A DNA stretch of 64,000 nt from Atrina japonica (GCA_030159075.1 BROG01000003.1:3703001-3767000), one strand, 5' to 3'. Counted from the first letter of the stretch, positions 25,646 through 39,352 are shown. Numbers and translations: made by a program. The notes: a model not told the origin generated them from the letters alone.

Positions 25646-26650
25646 GTACATTTCAAACATACAGGCTAGATTAAAGCTTTTGTACATGGACATTGTACAT
25701 CCGACCCTGGGAGGTATAACAGGTAGTTCTCCGGACACATTATCTTGGTCAGCTAAAAAATGGTGTTGACTCATTAGTACTATAGGTTAATAGTGATAAT
25801 AATTGTTTGTAAGGAGATTTAAAGTGAACAAGGCCAAAAAGTAATGATATAGCAGAATTTTACTGTGAATCATTATTTTCTTTTTCATTTCAAATTCAAA
25901 TACACCAGCTGTTGAAACATTTTCATTAGCTGAACAAGAACATATCTACATACCTACGTACTATTTTCTATGCTCTCTGAAGTAGCTGTATCTACATGTA
26001 AACAGTAAATAATTACATTGCCAAAATACTTCAATGTTAAAGAAGCTACGTAAAAAATCCCAAGTACTATTTACTCACAGCAATTCACTGGGTCATTGAG
26101 ATTAAAAAGTTTATAGAGGCCAATTCTTACTTCAAAAAATGTTTTTATAAAACTTCAAACATTATCATGTTCAGACAATGCTTGAAATAAAGTTAGACTG
26201 TTTCTGTTAATATGACCCCTGGTGTTCAAAATAATTATCGTAGATAATGTGGATTGATATCTGAATCTATATTTGTTTTACCTGTGTATTTCTGATCTGA
26301 ATTTGGAAATAATAGACACTGATTCAAAGTTAATCAATAGTTGTGATTGATAAAACGATCAATGTCGTTTTTTTTTCTTTCCTGATGACTGACAAGTCAC
26401 TTAGACATATTGGCCTTATTTCACCCCAGTTAAGATCACAAATATATAACAACAATGCAGTAAAAAAAAATCAGTTTCTGAAGATAGTTGGAGTATGCTG
26501 GATCTTATCGGCAATCAAACTTCATGTTGACAAGTGATTCATTGGACAGATGAAAAGTAATGATAACCAGTAGAACACAGAACAAAACACTTAATCGCCA
26601 CTTACTTATCTCATTTAACACTAAAAAAGAACAGAAAAATAACAACCTTG
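25646..26650. other. AT-rich sequence with no recognised gene
   Basis: The first few dozen bases appear to continue the interspersed repeat that the transposon split. The remainder shows no gene or array. A 64-codon open frame at 26343 looks random. Confidence 0.55.
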
Positions 26651-27058
26651 AAATATAGTATTGTCCAGTGCAGCAGGGGTAATCTCAAAATGAAATAATG
26701 ATACTGTATTATAGTAATGTTCAGTGCAGGAGGGATTGTCTCAGAATAAAATAATAATGATTGTTTTATAGAAAGAAATATAGTATTGTAGTGCAGGAGT
26801 GCACATGCGGTTGTTTTAAAACTGAAATAATCATATTGAAATATAGTCTTGCCCAGTGCAGGAGGGGTTGTCTCAAAATGAAATAATGATACTGAATTAT
26901 AGTAATGTCCAGTGCAGGAGGGGTTGTCTCAGAATAAAATAATAATTATATAGAAATATAGTATTGTCCAATGCACACATGGTTGTTTTAAAACTGAAAT
27001 AATCATATTGAAATATAGTCTTTTCCAGTGCAGGAGGGGTTGTTTCAAAATAAAGTGA
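26651..27058. repeat. Minisatellite with a three-unit (A-B-C) higher-order period of about 180 bp
   Basis: Seven units of about 56-65 bp share CCAGTGCAGGAGGGG and AATATAGT(A/C)TTG. They fall into three types in the order A-B-C-A-B-C-A. Type A ends in AAATGAAATAATGATACT. Type B starts with ATTATAGTAATGT and ends in AATAATAAT. Type C carries GCACACATG/GCACATGCGG and GTTGTTTTAAAACTGAAATA. The repeating order shows that a trimer was duplicated as a block. Confidence 0.88.
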
Positions 27059-27075
27059 GAGACTTCATGGTTTAA

Positions 27076-27363
27076 TGTTTGTTTGTTTGTTTATTGTTGT
27101 TTAACGTCCCACTTGAGAATATTTCACTCATATGGAGACGTCACCAAATGCCGGTGAAGGGCTTCAAATTTTGGCCTATGCTCGGCACTTACGGCCATTG
27201 AGCAGTAGGGTTCTTTAACGTGCCAACACCTACTGTGACACGGGACCTCCAGCTTTTACTGTCTCATCCGAAAGACAGGAAACCAACCTGTCGCCGGCGG
27301 GACTCGAACTCACGACCTCACAATCCAGAGTCGAGCGCGCTACCGACTGAGCCAGGCCGGCTC
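27076..27363 (-). mobile_element. Full-length tRNA-derived SINE with 11-bp target duplication
   Basis: Read on the minus strand, the 288-bp element begins GAGCCGGCCTGGCTCAGTCG. It has an A box (TGGCTCAGTCGG) and a B box (GAGTTCGAGTCCC) at tRNA-like spacing. The conserved body includes CGTGTCACAGTAGGTGTTGG and GACGTCTCCATATGAGTGA. It ends in GTTTAAC-type sequence with a repetitive CAATAAACAAACAAAC tail. TCATGGTTTAA flanks both sides (27065-27075 and 27364-27374), a clear LINE-mediated target duplication. Intact A and B boxes mean Pol III transcription is possible. The body resembles widespread invertebrate SINEs (MetaSINE type), named with moderate confidence only. Confidence 0.93.
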
Positions 27364-27374
27364 TCATGGTTTAA

Positions 27375-27408
27375 AGCGTGATCTATAACCACACGACCAC
27401 GGAGGCCC
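27375..27408 (-). repeat. tRNA-like SINE head fragment interrupted by the SINE insertion
   Basis: On the minus strand this reads GGCCTCCGTGGTCGTGTGGT then TATAGATCACGC. TGGTCGTGTGGT fits a tRNA A box. The sequence carries on into the TTTAAACCATGA target site, so the neighbouring SINE landed inside or next to this second tRNA-derived sequence. No B box is found, so it is a remnant. Confidence 0.45.
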
Positions 27409-28519
27409 CTGAACATTCCAAGAGTATTGAGGAATCAACGAATGTGAAAACATGTCCCCTACCTGTGAAACTTTTATTAAGTGAATGTTCATCAATTAAA
27501 AAAACTTTAACATAACCTTAAGTGGACGGAGTGATAGAGAAAGCAGACAAAACTTATTATGCCCCCTCCCCTTTCAACCAGTAGGGAACTAATACTGACA
27601 CTGATGTTAAGTTTTGGGTAGTGCAGGGAGGACCGTCTCATCTGTATTCAACAAGCCTATGAATTTTATTTTTGAATCTACGTTTTAATGTATTTCAGCT
27701 GATGCAGACTACGGTCAAAGTGGGATGCAAAGAGAACCATACATTGACCATGGAAAACAAACATGAAAACAAAGTTGCCAAAATTTTGAAAATACTTATA
27801 TTCATTTGATCAATAATGGACACGATCAAGGTCATCAATTGTCTGTCGACCATACTAAACATCAAGTAGTCAGTTTCGGTCACGTGTCACATGATCATTT
27901 TCTACAATGTGTAACTTACACATAAAATTCATATCTACAAACTGGGAAGATATTCAATATTCGACATTTACGAGCATAAAACACATTGAAGGTTAAATAA
28001 TTATCTAACTAAATATACAACCAATTCTATCCTTCACATTGTAAGAACGAACTTCAAGAAAGAAAAAAAAAGGCAAATTACCATTTGGTTTCTGTATTGC
28101 ATAACAGTTATCACTTCTTAATGAAAGGAATTGTTAAACTGCCGATAAATCTCATCCCTCTACTTGAAACAAGATTACATTTGCCATTATCTGTGAAAAC
28201 TCATTCAATCATCAACGTAATGAGAAAATCAAAGCTTCTGCCATATTTCCCACTTATAAAAGGCTAAATCTCAAAACTTGATAATCACAAATACAAAAAT
28301 ATCGAAATAATATGACCTTATCTAAAAATGTCTTTGCTATCTGTTCTTTTTTTGAGTAGCCATTTTTTAAACTGCCGATCAATTTTTTTTAAATAATCAA
28401 TTGATTCCATGTTCTTTTGAAATAGATTTTTGATTACCTTATTGAAATAATCCTTTTGTCAGTCTCTCCCTTTGAACCTACTTCTTACAATATCTTTTTA
28501 TTATTTTTTTTTTAATATA
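27409..28519. other. AT-rich sequence with no recognised gene
   Basis: Nothing recognisable was found. Short open frames at 27695-27883 (minus) and 28085-28267 (plus) have random-looking composition. Confidence 0.55.
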
Positions 28520-28760
28520 TGAAATTGATTATAAAATTCTAATCATTATATGTTCTATAAATAGATTATAAAATTCTAATCATTATATGGTCTATAGACT
28601 ATAAATTATAACCATTAAATGGTCTAAAAATAGATTATAATATTCTTATCATTACATAACTCGAATGATTCTGCGCCCTCTACCACAAATGTAGTGATCG
28701 TAGTGAGCGGAATATAACGACTGAATTATTCGGGTTAATCATTACATGGTCTATGACTAC
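28520..28760. repeat. Degenerate short tandem repeat, TCTAATCATTATATGGTCTA words
   Basis: Words such as GATTATAAAATTCTAATCAT and TTATATGGTCTATA recur four or five times. One stretch (about 28656-28725) is a richer, non-repeat insert ending near TCGGGTTAATCATTACATGG. Old local duplication. Confidence 0.6.
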
Positions 28761-28878
28761 AATGTACCACAGTCCCACAAATGAAGAATTTTTTAAATAA
28801 TGAGTTGTCAGTAGACAACATACTCCACTTAAGTGGCTGTATTTTACATGTACCTCAGACAGTGGAAGTTTTTTCCCC

Positions 28879-29010
28879 AAGAAGTTGGTAAAATGATATT
28901 ACCTAGGTCATGTGGTCTAAAGTCATGGAACCAACTGAAACGGCTGATCATAAGGATTGCATATGTGAAATACTAAAGCTCTACTATTTATATTTCAATA
29001 TTTTATATTT
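28879..29010. repeat. Interspersed repeat, uninterrupted relative of the piggyBac target
   Basis: Aligns with 22879-22986 and appears to continue through the point where that copy is broken by the transposon: AAGCTCTACTATTTATATTT here, against AAGCTCTATTAA, then piggyBac, then GTACATTTC. It serves as a natural empty-site comparison. The family is not recognised by name. Confidence 0.72.
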
Positions 29011-30135
29011 TTTTGTCTCCATGGGTGCTGCCAGGAAGCTAAAGAGTATTTGCCATCCTAACTACTCCTAACATGGCATGTACCCCCCATATCTTTCTTT
29101 ATACAGCTCTGATGCTTATCAATCCTGAGTATATTTCTAATAATTACATTCTCTACATGATAGAATTCCTCGCAGCATTGGCATAAGTCCATACATACAT
29201 TTTGTAGCACAGGTCCAAATTTGTAGCACATCATCTGAAGTCATAAATATCTCTGTGTAAATGAGAAATTCTTAACAGGGTGGTAAACAATAAGAAAAAA
29301 AAAGAAACTTATGTGAATATTTTGATACAGTCCCTTCTGTGAGTAACAATGAAACATTTTCCCACACTAGAAAGAAAACAATGATGATCAAGTAAGTTTC
29401 AATTATTTAACGCAGATAGTAAGATAACGATCTATATATATACATATAAGTAATATACCCACCACGACAATCAAGTTTAAAGTTTTACATTTCAATTGAA
29501 ACTAAAAATAATTGTTTCGTTTTCTATAAGTTTAGCCTTGAATGATGATATCAAAAGAAAACGGTCATCCACAATGATCAAATAAAAAGAAAATATTAAC
29601 ATGAATGACAGAGCTTTATTTTAAATCTAATCTTTATTAATCTTTAACATTGTCTCTTCATAAAACTAAGAGAACTATTTTTTCTTATGGAGGATTGATA
29701 ACATCATTGATCTGGTGTAGTTACGACACAAAGTTTATGTACACTATTGATTGTAAATGTGATTATAGAAAACATTACAATAAAAAGATTTATGAGTAAG
29801 CTTATGACTAATTAAAAATATATAACAAATAAATAAGAGTTTACAATAGATATTTAATGAGTGGGCAAGTTTGTAATGTATGAAAATCACTTAAACAGAA
29901 TGAGGTGCAACTTATACATGTAAAAGTACCGATACATTTGAAATGCCATACCTCTTATATTTGAATAAGGAACGGATAGCTATAGTTGTATGCTTTTGCA
30001 TGGGGGAGGGGGGAGAGGGAGAACTGCCGCTGACAAAATGGTCCATACGAGACCATAGCATTATGACAAAACTTCAAGATAAACATGCTAAAAGGTCTGA
30101 AAGGTTGTGCAGAAAATAATCACAAGTGCCATCTA
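29011..30135. other. AT-rich sequence with no recognised gene
   Basis: A G-rich run (GGGGGAGGGGGGAGAGGG at about 30002-30019) is the only notable feature. Confidence 0.55.
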
Positions 30136-30304
30136 CAGTGAAACTTGTATATAAAGACACAATAAAACCAGTCTTTATAAGGAGGTGGTCTTTATACATA
30201 GAGGTTGATTTGTACATAGATGACACTGTTGGGGACAGCAAAATCAGTCTTTAAGACCAGGTGGTCTTTATACACAGGCGGTCATAAAAAACAAGGTTTT
30301 ACAG
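30136..30304. mobile_element. MITE, CAGT...ACTG group (TATAAAG subfamily B)
   Basis: The left end is TA + CAGTGAAACTTGTATATAAA and the right end is AAGGTTTTACAG + TA. The interior carries repeated GGTGGTCTTTATACA words. The total is 169 bp. It is the same family as the copies at 56.3, 56.6, 57.7 and 60.7 kb. Confidence 0.8.
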
Positions 30305-30306
30305 TA

Positions 30307-31918
30307 CATGTCACAAGAAGTACAAATGTACTATAGTTTTTTATTTACTATCGTTGGACTGAATTTCTGAGATACATAGGTATTACATATACTTAGTGAA
30401 AAGATATCTGGATTTACGTCTACTTCCTAGAAAATGTCAGTAATACATGTGAATAAGTTAAGAGGAAGCAAATTAGATAATATTTCCTGTGGAAGAAGTT
30501 GCTGTTTTTCATTTGAAAATGTGAACTCAACAACACTTAACACGGGACACCTGATTTTAAAATGCATGTATCTGTCTTATTTGTTTTTCAGTAAACATAT
30601 TACACAGAACATCTAAAGCTTTGAAAAAATGTAAAAAAAAGATGGAAAGAGAGAAGAAATAAGGAGTCATAGACTGAAATTGATTTTCTGTTAATTTGTC
30701 ATTTGTGATATATGTCTTGAGAGACTTTTATTTTGAGGCTGTAAAATATTGCAAATTTGGGACATGCTTTCCTAATTCTTAATTTTCTGAACCAAAATTT
30801 CTCGTCTCCTCCTGTCAGTCAAGTTTTATCTTGTGAGAGTGTATGTAGGAAATCATTTGAGATATTTTAAGGTACAAAAATAAAGAATAACCTAGTTGTT
30901 AATCTGTTAATGATTTAACAATGTCTAATTTGATAAAGTCATCAGAACAATATATATGATCATCTTCATTTTTGAATTTGTTACGATTTCACTTATACAC
31001 ATGTAAAAATTCTCGATTTCACAGAAACTGGACTCACATTGAAAAGATAGAAAAACTCCTAGTAAAGATGGCTAAAATACTTACCAAACAGACAATTAGA
31101 GAAAAGTCAATGTTAAAATTTTGAATAGATAAAGTCTAAATAGAGTTTAAGTTGTCTGTAGAGAATGCCAGAATGCAGAAATCAATAGTGACTTTTTGAA
31201 AAAAGAAATCATACACAGAAATGTATTGACTTAGAAAGCTTTCCTAGTTCTTACAGTGTACAATAGAATTAAATTTTTGCACCTATGGTTAAGTCTTGAA
31301 GCGTGAAATATCAAAAGCTCATCAGTTTTAACTTATCAACCCTGTGGCCACATTTAGACTCGCCAAAATCAATACATGGAATGGTCTACTATCATTTTTC
31401 AGAAGCAAGCATAAAATCATTGTAGAATATTTTATATCAAAATTAGATATTCTTGAAATCTAAAAGTTGACTATATACCATTCTTTGAAATGGTTGATAG
31501 CAAATGAGGCATTTCAGGTCATTGAGTTGTGTTTCAAACGTTACAGCATCTCTAAGGATAATGATTTTGCCACAGACAAGACAGGTGAAAATCTATATAT
31601 CACAGGACTCTTCTGTATCAGGTTCATTTATAATGATAAAAAATCCCCCAAATTTAATTTTCTACTGCAAATTCAATCTTTATAGGAAAGACAAGGTGGG
31701 GCCATTACCAGAAAAAATAAAAATAACTTTTTATTTTCTTTATAAATACCATATTGGATTCTCAAAAAATTATGCACAAAAACATTTGATTGAATTTTTT
31801 TTACAAAAAATTAAATTTTTAAAGGAAACGCAATAAAGGGCTGTTACCAGGAAACTTGAAAAAAAAAACTTTTTATATTTTATATTTTGTAAAACATGAG
31901 CACTTTATCTATTTATCT
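30307..31918. other. AT-rich sequence with no recognised gene; diverged local duplication
   Basis: Two stretches at about 31682-31735 and 31818-31875 share GGAAA, an AAGGGC/GGGGCC word, GTTACCAG/ATTACCAG and ACTTTTTAT. They look like a diverged duplication about 140 bp apart. Short open frames at 30434-30616 and 31467-31836 show no family resemblance. Confidence 0.5.
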
Positions 31919-33384
<1,466 letters not shown>

Positions 33385-33846
33385 GGAAAAAACACCTGCT
33401 TTGTTTACAACATGGGCGCAGACATTTTGGACACCCAAAGTTGTGCGGAGGGTAAAATGAGCCCAGAGATCTGATTGGTCATTAAATGAAAAAATTAGTT
33501 TTGCCATTAATAAGTGAAATTAAGGTGATAAAAAAGATACATGAATATTGGTAGTACTTTGGAAATTATAGGGTTAACGGATGAAAATTGAAAGGGAGGG
33601 GTCATATGAGAATAGATATTTTCCTTTGGTGCGGAATACTACGAGTTGTAAACAAAGTGAAAATTTGAAGTAGAAATGCAACGGCAACCTATACTTTTGA
33701 TTGCATATTTTGTTATCAAAAATATTGATCTTTCAGCACAGGGTACTTATTTGACCCAGATTTTAATAAACATGGGAGTGACAGTGACCTGAAGTTTTGT
33801 GAATTAGCATTGAGGCCTATGGGAAAATATTTGGTGGTGTCTGTCC
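33385..33846 (+). repeat. 460-bp direct repeat, copy 1
   Basis: Starts GGAAAAAACACCTGC and ends GGTGGTGTCTGTCC, a short imperfect inverted terminus (GGAAAAACACC against GGACAGACACC). Copy 2 lies 2.45 kb downstream in the same orientation. I found no substitutions between the copies, only five single-base homopolymer length differences. The flanks are ATAT on the outer side and TATA on the inner side. It could be a non-autonomous transposon, one of a pair of terminal repeats, or half of a recent duplication. Confidence 0.9.
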
Positions 33847-35832
33847 TATAGAGAAATGCATATTTGACACATGTAGGCTGGATGAAGCCTTAAAATAAGT
33901 CATTTCTCTCGTTTTTATCACCTAAGTTGCAATTTATTCACTTTTACTCATACTTTTAAACAGATTTGAGGGTCTCTATGAAATGGGGGTACCTGTTGGG
34001 GGCCCACAAGGTGCAAATTTAATAGGTGTGTTGCCTCTACACACATTATTATGCATTTGTTGCATATTGAGATCTCTTAAATTTTATCTGTATGTTTTAT
34101 ATTACACCTAGAACTAATATTTTATCATTTATTGGTCAAAATTCCATCTGTACTTGGAAAATTCAAGTATACCCCCACACCCTCTCCTACAAACATGCAC
34201 ATGTTCTTTTATAAAAAATCATATAGTTATGGTTATAACATAGTGACTAATTTTAGCAAAATATTTTGGAAATGATGTTTCTATTGTAAATTTTAACCCA
34301 TTTGAATTAAAATCAGACCTTTTTGAGGTATAGACTGGTTGATTTTCTTCTTTTGAGGCAAAATCTACATATTGGACCATGTCATTTTACTCGTGCAGTG
34401 TATTTTGTACCTTTAGCTGTACATATGTACTGTATCTGAAGGGTAAGAACCATCTCATTTTTAAGAAAATTGTATTAAACTGCATTTCAGCATTTAAGTC
34501 TCATCAGTAAAATATTTCATCATGCCATATACACTGAAAACAGTATAAAAATTAATTTAAACCCCTCCCCCTGATCTGTACACAAGAATTTCCACATTGT
34601 GGTTAGGTCATATTGTGCTAAATTTGGGTAATAGATAATTTGTAAGTAAAAAAATTCTGTAGAAATAGGGCGCTTTAACATTTTTTTCATAATCTATCAA
34701 CATTTCAACCTGTAGAAGGAATATTTCAATTTCTTAAATCCAGGAAATATTGTCCAATAAGAGATTTTTATCTAATTATCATACTCAAGTACCTGTTAAG
34801 GTAATTATAAAATATCAATTATATTTTTTTCTGTATTAACTCATCTAATATTCATTCAAGTTGCATGTTTTCATAAGTTTTCTAAATATTCAGTATTGCA
34901 TTTTTTGTTTGAATCACTTTTTTCAACCCCCCCCCCTTTCCAGCAAATGTCACTTAACACTCTCTTGGGGTCATACCAGACAAAAATTAACACCTGATAT
35001 TGACTTTTACTGGTTTCTAAACTTAGTATAATTAAAATTTGACTCAGTTTTTCATCTGAAACAGAACTATAAATATGTTATATCCTTTTAAAGGCAATTT
35101 GACTAGCATTTTGCACCATTTAAGTGTCAGTCATTTTAAAGTCAGACTCAGTTATCTGCCCTCTGTATTTAATTAGTTTACATCATAAGACTGTAATTAA
35201 GGGATGAAACAAAACATGGGACATGTCTGAAAATGATTACATAACATATTTTATATAAATGAACACAATAAGTCTATTGAAATGTGTTGTATGTAAGGGT
35301 ATCCCCTTTTTACACTTTTATTAAGGGTGCACTTCATTCCTTGTCAATAAAAGCAATTTGATGATATAAAAAATGACATGGTTTACTTTTAAGTGAGCTT
35401 CAGAAATTCTTCTTTACTTCTGGCAACTAATTGGTTCCATGCTCATTAAGAAATGATCCAAAATTTTAAGTTTTTGTGAAGAAAATGGTATATTTTGTCA
35501 CTTTTTCCATTATTAAGGGGTACCGTCTACCCTTATTTGATATCATGGTCAATATTGGTAAATAATGGTATGAAATCATTCAAAATAATGAAGTGTATGT
35601 GTTACAGACAATTCTGAATGAAAATCATGAAAGAAAAACAGACAACTTCTTCATATAATGTATTTATTTGTTAATATCAATGAATGGGATTGAGAGGTAG
35701 GAGTGTGACACATTATAGACTGTGTTTCTCTTCAGGTTGGGTTCCCATCCTCATTATTAAGGGGGCTTGGTGTTCAGTTAATGAGATTTCCAAAATGACC
35801 ATTTTTTAGCAATGTTTTGGATAAAAACTATA
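33847..35832. other. Unique 1,986-bp segment between the two 460-bp repeats
   Basis: AT-rich, with no meaningful open frame on either strand. The word ATTAAGGG(G) recurs at about 35332, 35512 and 35756, and short C runs occur (34926-34936). No primer-binding site follows copy 1 and no purine-rich tract precedes copy 2. The pair is therefore not a typical LTR retrotransposon. Confidence 0.6.
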
Positions 35833-36291
35833 GGAAAAACACCTGCTTTGTTTACAACATGGGCGCAGACATTTTGGACACCCAAAGTTGTGCGGAGGGT
35901 AAAAATGAGCCAGAGATCTGATTGGTCATTAAATGAAAAAATTAGTTTTGCCATTAATAAGTGAAATTAAGGTGATAAAAAAGATACATGAATATTGGTA
36001 GTACTTTGGAAATTATAGGGTTAACGGATGAAAATTGAAAGGGAGGGGTCATATGAGAATAGATATTTTCCTTTGGTGCGGAATACTACGAGTTGTAAAC
36101 AAGTGAAAATTTGAAGTAGAAATGCAACGGCAACCTATACTTTTGATTGCATATTTTGTTATCAAAAATATTGATCTTTCAGCACAGGGTACTTATTTGA
36201 CCCAGATTTAATAAACATGGGAGTGACAGTGACCTGAAGTTTTGTGAATTAGCATTGAGGCCTATGGGAAAATATTTGGTGGTGTCTGTCC
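35833..36291 (+). repeat. 460-bp direct repeat, copy 2
   Basis: Matches copy 1 base for base, apart from A5 for A6, A5 for A4, CC for CCC, AA for AAA and TTT for TTTT. The left flank is CTATA and the right flank is ATATAATG. Because the outer flanks of the pair both read CCATAT-like sequence, a single composite insertion is possible. Two separate insertions into TAT/ATA sites fit equally well. Confidence 0.9.
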
Positions 36292-37206
36292 ATATAATGC
36301 TACTTATATTCCATTTTGGTATGCAAATCAGGAGAAAAAAAATCCAGAATTTTTTTAGAAAAATAAGTGGTTAAAACTGCTTAAACCAGTTTGGCTCATA
36401 TCAAACAATTCTTTATTATTATTATTATTATTTTTTTTGCCTATGCATGCTCAAAAAATGTGGACATGACAACCTATTTTTAAAAGACGTCAGAAACAAA
36501 TTATGCATTTAATGACATAGGTCTATTACTTCATATTGTTGTAACAAATAATCCATTTCCAGGGAACAAATTAATGACCACATCATAACCCTGATGACTG
36601 ATGTGTTTGTGTATTGATCTTACAATATGACCATAAATAGATTGTACATAATACGCCAGACTTTAGAATACTTTAAACAATTTCCATGAAATTCAAATCT
36701 TGTGTATTTCTACACAAGTTTTATTTTTTTCCCTGTAGATTTGCCATACCCTATATCAGAGAAAGATTTACTGATGTACCTGGTTTCCTATGTTGATCTT
36801 GCGTTAACTGAACACCTCATGTACTGATCTAATACTGTTTATAGTATCAGAGCTGATGTTGACCTTCGAGTTGTTAAGTTTTTAAATAATATGTAACATT
36901 ACAACTTAACAACAACAACAACAGTTTCTAGTACATGTGTTAACACACTAAATAACAATACATCTGTTTATAGAACTATAGAAAAACAAACATGGCATGC
37001 TTGATCAAGATTTGTCAGCATGGACAAATTTTTGTTATCAGTAGTAGCCAGTGGTCAGATATACTTCAATGTTCAAATAGACCATGCCAAATCATTCCAA
37101 ACTGTTATATATAAATATGGGCATTGGTTGAAAAGGATGAAAATTAAAAAAAAATGTATCATTTCTAACAGTCCCACAAATGTATTGACACAGACTACAT
37201 GTATGT
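36292..37206. other. AT-rich sequence with no recognised gene
   Basis: An ATT trinucleotide run followed by poly-T lies at about 36413-36438. Nothing else was noted. Confidence 0.55.
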
Positions 37207-37292
37207 ATAAGAGAGAGTGGGAGGAAGGGAGAGTGGGAGAGAGAGGGGAGGGGAGAGGAGAGTGGGAGAGAGGAGGTAGGGAAGGAGAGAGA
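37207..37292. repeat. GA/GGGA-rich low-complexity tract
   Basis: Irregular GAGTGGGAG, GGAGGGGAG and AGAGAG words form a purine-only strand of about 85 bases. The overlapping open frame (Arg/Glu/Gly) is low complexity. Confidence 0.9.
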
Positions 37293-38859
37293 TAGAAAAG
37301 TGTGTGCAGAAAAGACAGAATGAAATAGAATTAATTTAAATTGTTAATTCATTATCAAGCATTATTTCTTAATTTGCTGTGGGTTGTAAATTTTGTTTTA
37401 CTTCAGGCATAAAATGGATAATGGTCAACAAAAACAACATACAATCTTGCTATGAAAACCATCAGGAATTATTATACATGAAATCACTAGCCTGAAGAAA
37501 GATTAAATTGATAATCGCTTTAGACACAAGACTATTCTCAATCAAGTTAAATATCACAGCTAAAAACAGCAGGTACATGAAATAGATGTTTAGAATTAGA
37601 TGTGATAACAGCTCTAAGTACAATGTACTAATCCTGTTGACCAACTGGACTCTGTTCTCAAGTGTCCAGCTATGACATCCACTGACCAGAAGTTCCTAGG
37701 AAACCAGTGTAAACACATAAAATGTGTCAGACTTGATTTGTCCATCAAATGAAATTAATAAGTTAATCTGAAGAACTAAGCAGACCTGACAAGTGTAAAG
37801 TTTATCAATAAAGGTACACTAAGACCTGGGCAATATGATTGAGACAGGTAAAAACACCCTCCAGATATCTTAACACTGTACTGTGTAGGTTACAGGATGG
37901 GAGTCTTGATTTTGATAATTAACATCTAATATCAACTTAGATAAACAGACATAAATATAGCCCCCACATGAAATTGATGTTTGAAAGGTATCCAGCAGGG
38001 TTAGCTCATTACACTGACCTAAGGTATTACATAACTAATCACTAAAGATTTGTGACAGGGAAGGATTTAGTGTTGCTAATATATATGTCACTCTGTCAGT
38101 ACTAAATATTGTACAGTGATAATCATAAACCCTGTTTCATCATCAGCACCAGTCATTATGTTGATCAGCTGGGGCTTCAACTTTATCAGTCAGATGGGGT
38201 GGCTTCCTATTACTTCTACAGACATTTTGTTAGCCTGTAAAACAAATGTCACACATATGCACTAGAATTTTTAAAGTGTTATCATAATCTCCATTCAGAC
38301 ATATTTCACATGAGTGTGTTCAACATGAACATTTATTTATGAATAACATTGCATTAATTTTCTGAGGTGAAGGTTGAAGGAACTATAACATGCATACTGG
38401 GGGATTGTTGTAGTTTAATTGAAACTTTTCATAAATACTTGTTGAAATGTTGGGATGCTTTGATTTCAAATATAATTTTGTACATTTGTTACATAACTAT
38501 GTTAAAGTGATGATAATTCAACACTACATCTGTAGGTAACTACGGGAACCAGTTATTACCTGAGTTTAAGAGTGGTTTAGTATAACAGGTATATGACGTA
38601 CAGTAAAATATGAAATTCCAGCTGTTTTAGCAATGTAAGAATAGCAACTCTCTAGAATCATGTTAAAATTTCGTTTCTACCACTTTCACTGGTAAGGAAA
38701 TTAATTAGAGAACACACATGACATAACCAGGTGGGTGTGACTTGAATAAATAAGAAATATATGACTATTAAGATCCTTCTAAACCATCTCTAAAAGGCCC
38801 AGCCCAGGGACAGAGTTGATGAGGCTAAGTGGAGGGGCAATGTGAAATATGACCTGTGA
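37293..38859. other. AT-rich sequence with no recognised gene
   Basis: No gene, terminal repeat or array was recognised. Confidence 0.55.
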
Positions 38860-39352
38860 GAGGGCAGTAATAATGGCTATTTAAGGCAGCAGACAGAAAG
38901 AGCCAACATGGTAGGACAGAGAAGAGGCACTGTCCAATGGGGAAGAGTAAGAGGGCAGTGACAGAGGCTAAGAATGATAATGGCCCAGTGTGAGGGGATA
39001 GGGTGATAGAGACCTAGTGTGATAGGGTAGAGTGATAGAGGCCCAGTGTGAGAGGAAAAAGTGATATAGGGCCAGTGTAAGAGGGCAGAATGATAGAGGC
39101 CAGTGTGAAAGGGCAAAATGATAGAGGCCAAGTGTGAGAAGGTAGAGCGATAGAAGCCCAGTGTGAGAGGACAGAGTAATAGAGACCCAGTGCAAAAGGG
39201 AAAAGTGATAGAGGCCTAATGTGAGAGGAAAGAGTGAAGGAGGCCCAGTGTGAGAGGACAGTGACAGAGACCAAGTGTGAAAGGGAAAAGTGATAGAGGC
39301 CCAGTGTGAAAGGGAAAAGTGAAAGAGGCCCAGTGTCAGAGGGCAGAGTGAT
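38860..39352. repeat. 29-bp minisatellite, about 14 copies
   Basis: The unit is AGTGATAGAGGCCCAGTGTG followed by AGAGGACAG. It is regular from about 38980 to 39350, with a diverged left flank (GGGCAGTAATAATGGC and similar). The three overlapping minus-strand open frames (84, 75 and 86 codons, His-Trp/Ser/Leu-rich) arise because the purine-rich strand lacks stop complements. They are not genes. Confidence 0.92.

Noticed and set aside
27300..27363. Functional tRNA gene
   Set aside because: A and B boxes are present, but the sequence is the head of a 288-bp SINE with tail and target duplication, and the tRNA fold is not convincing.
33385..36291. LTR retrotransposon
   Set aside because: No TG...CA ends, primer-binding site, purine tract or coding region. 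Kept only as an open possibility of a terminal-repeat element.
38877..39274. Three overlapping minus-strand frames rich in His, Ser, Leu and Trp
   Set aside because: Antisense translation of the 29-bp purine-rich minisatellite.
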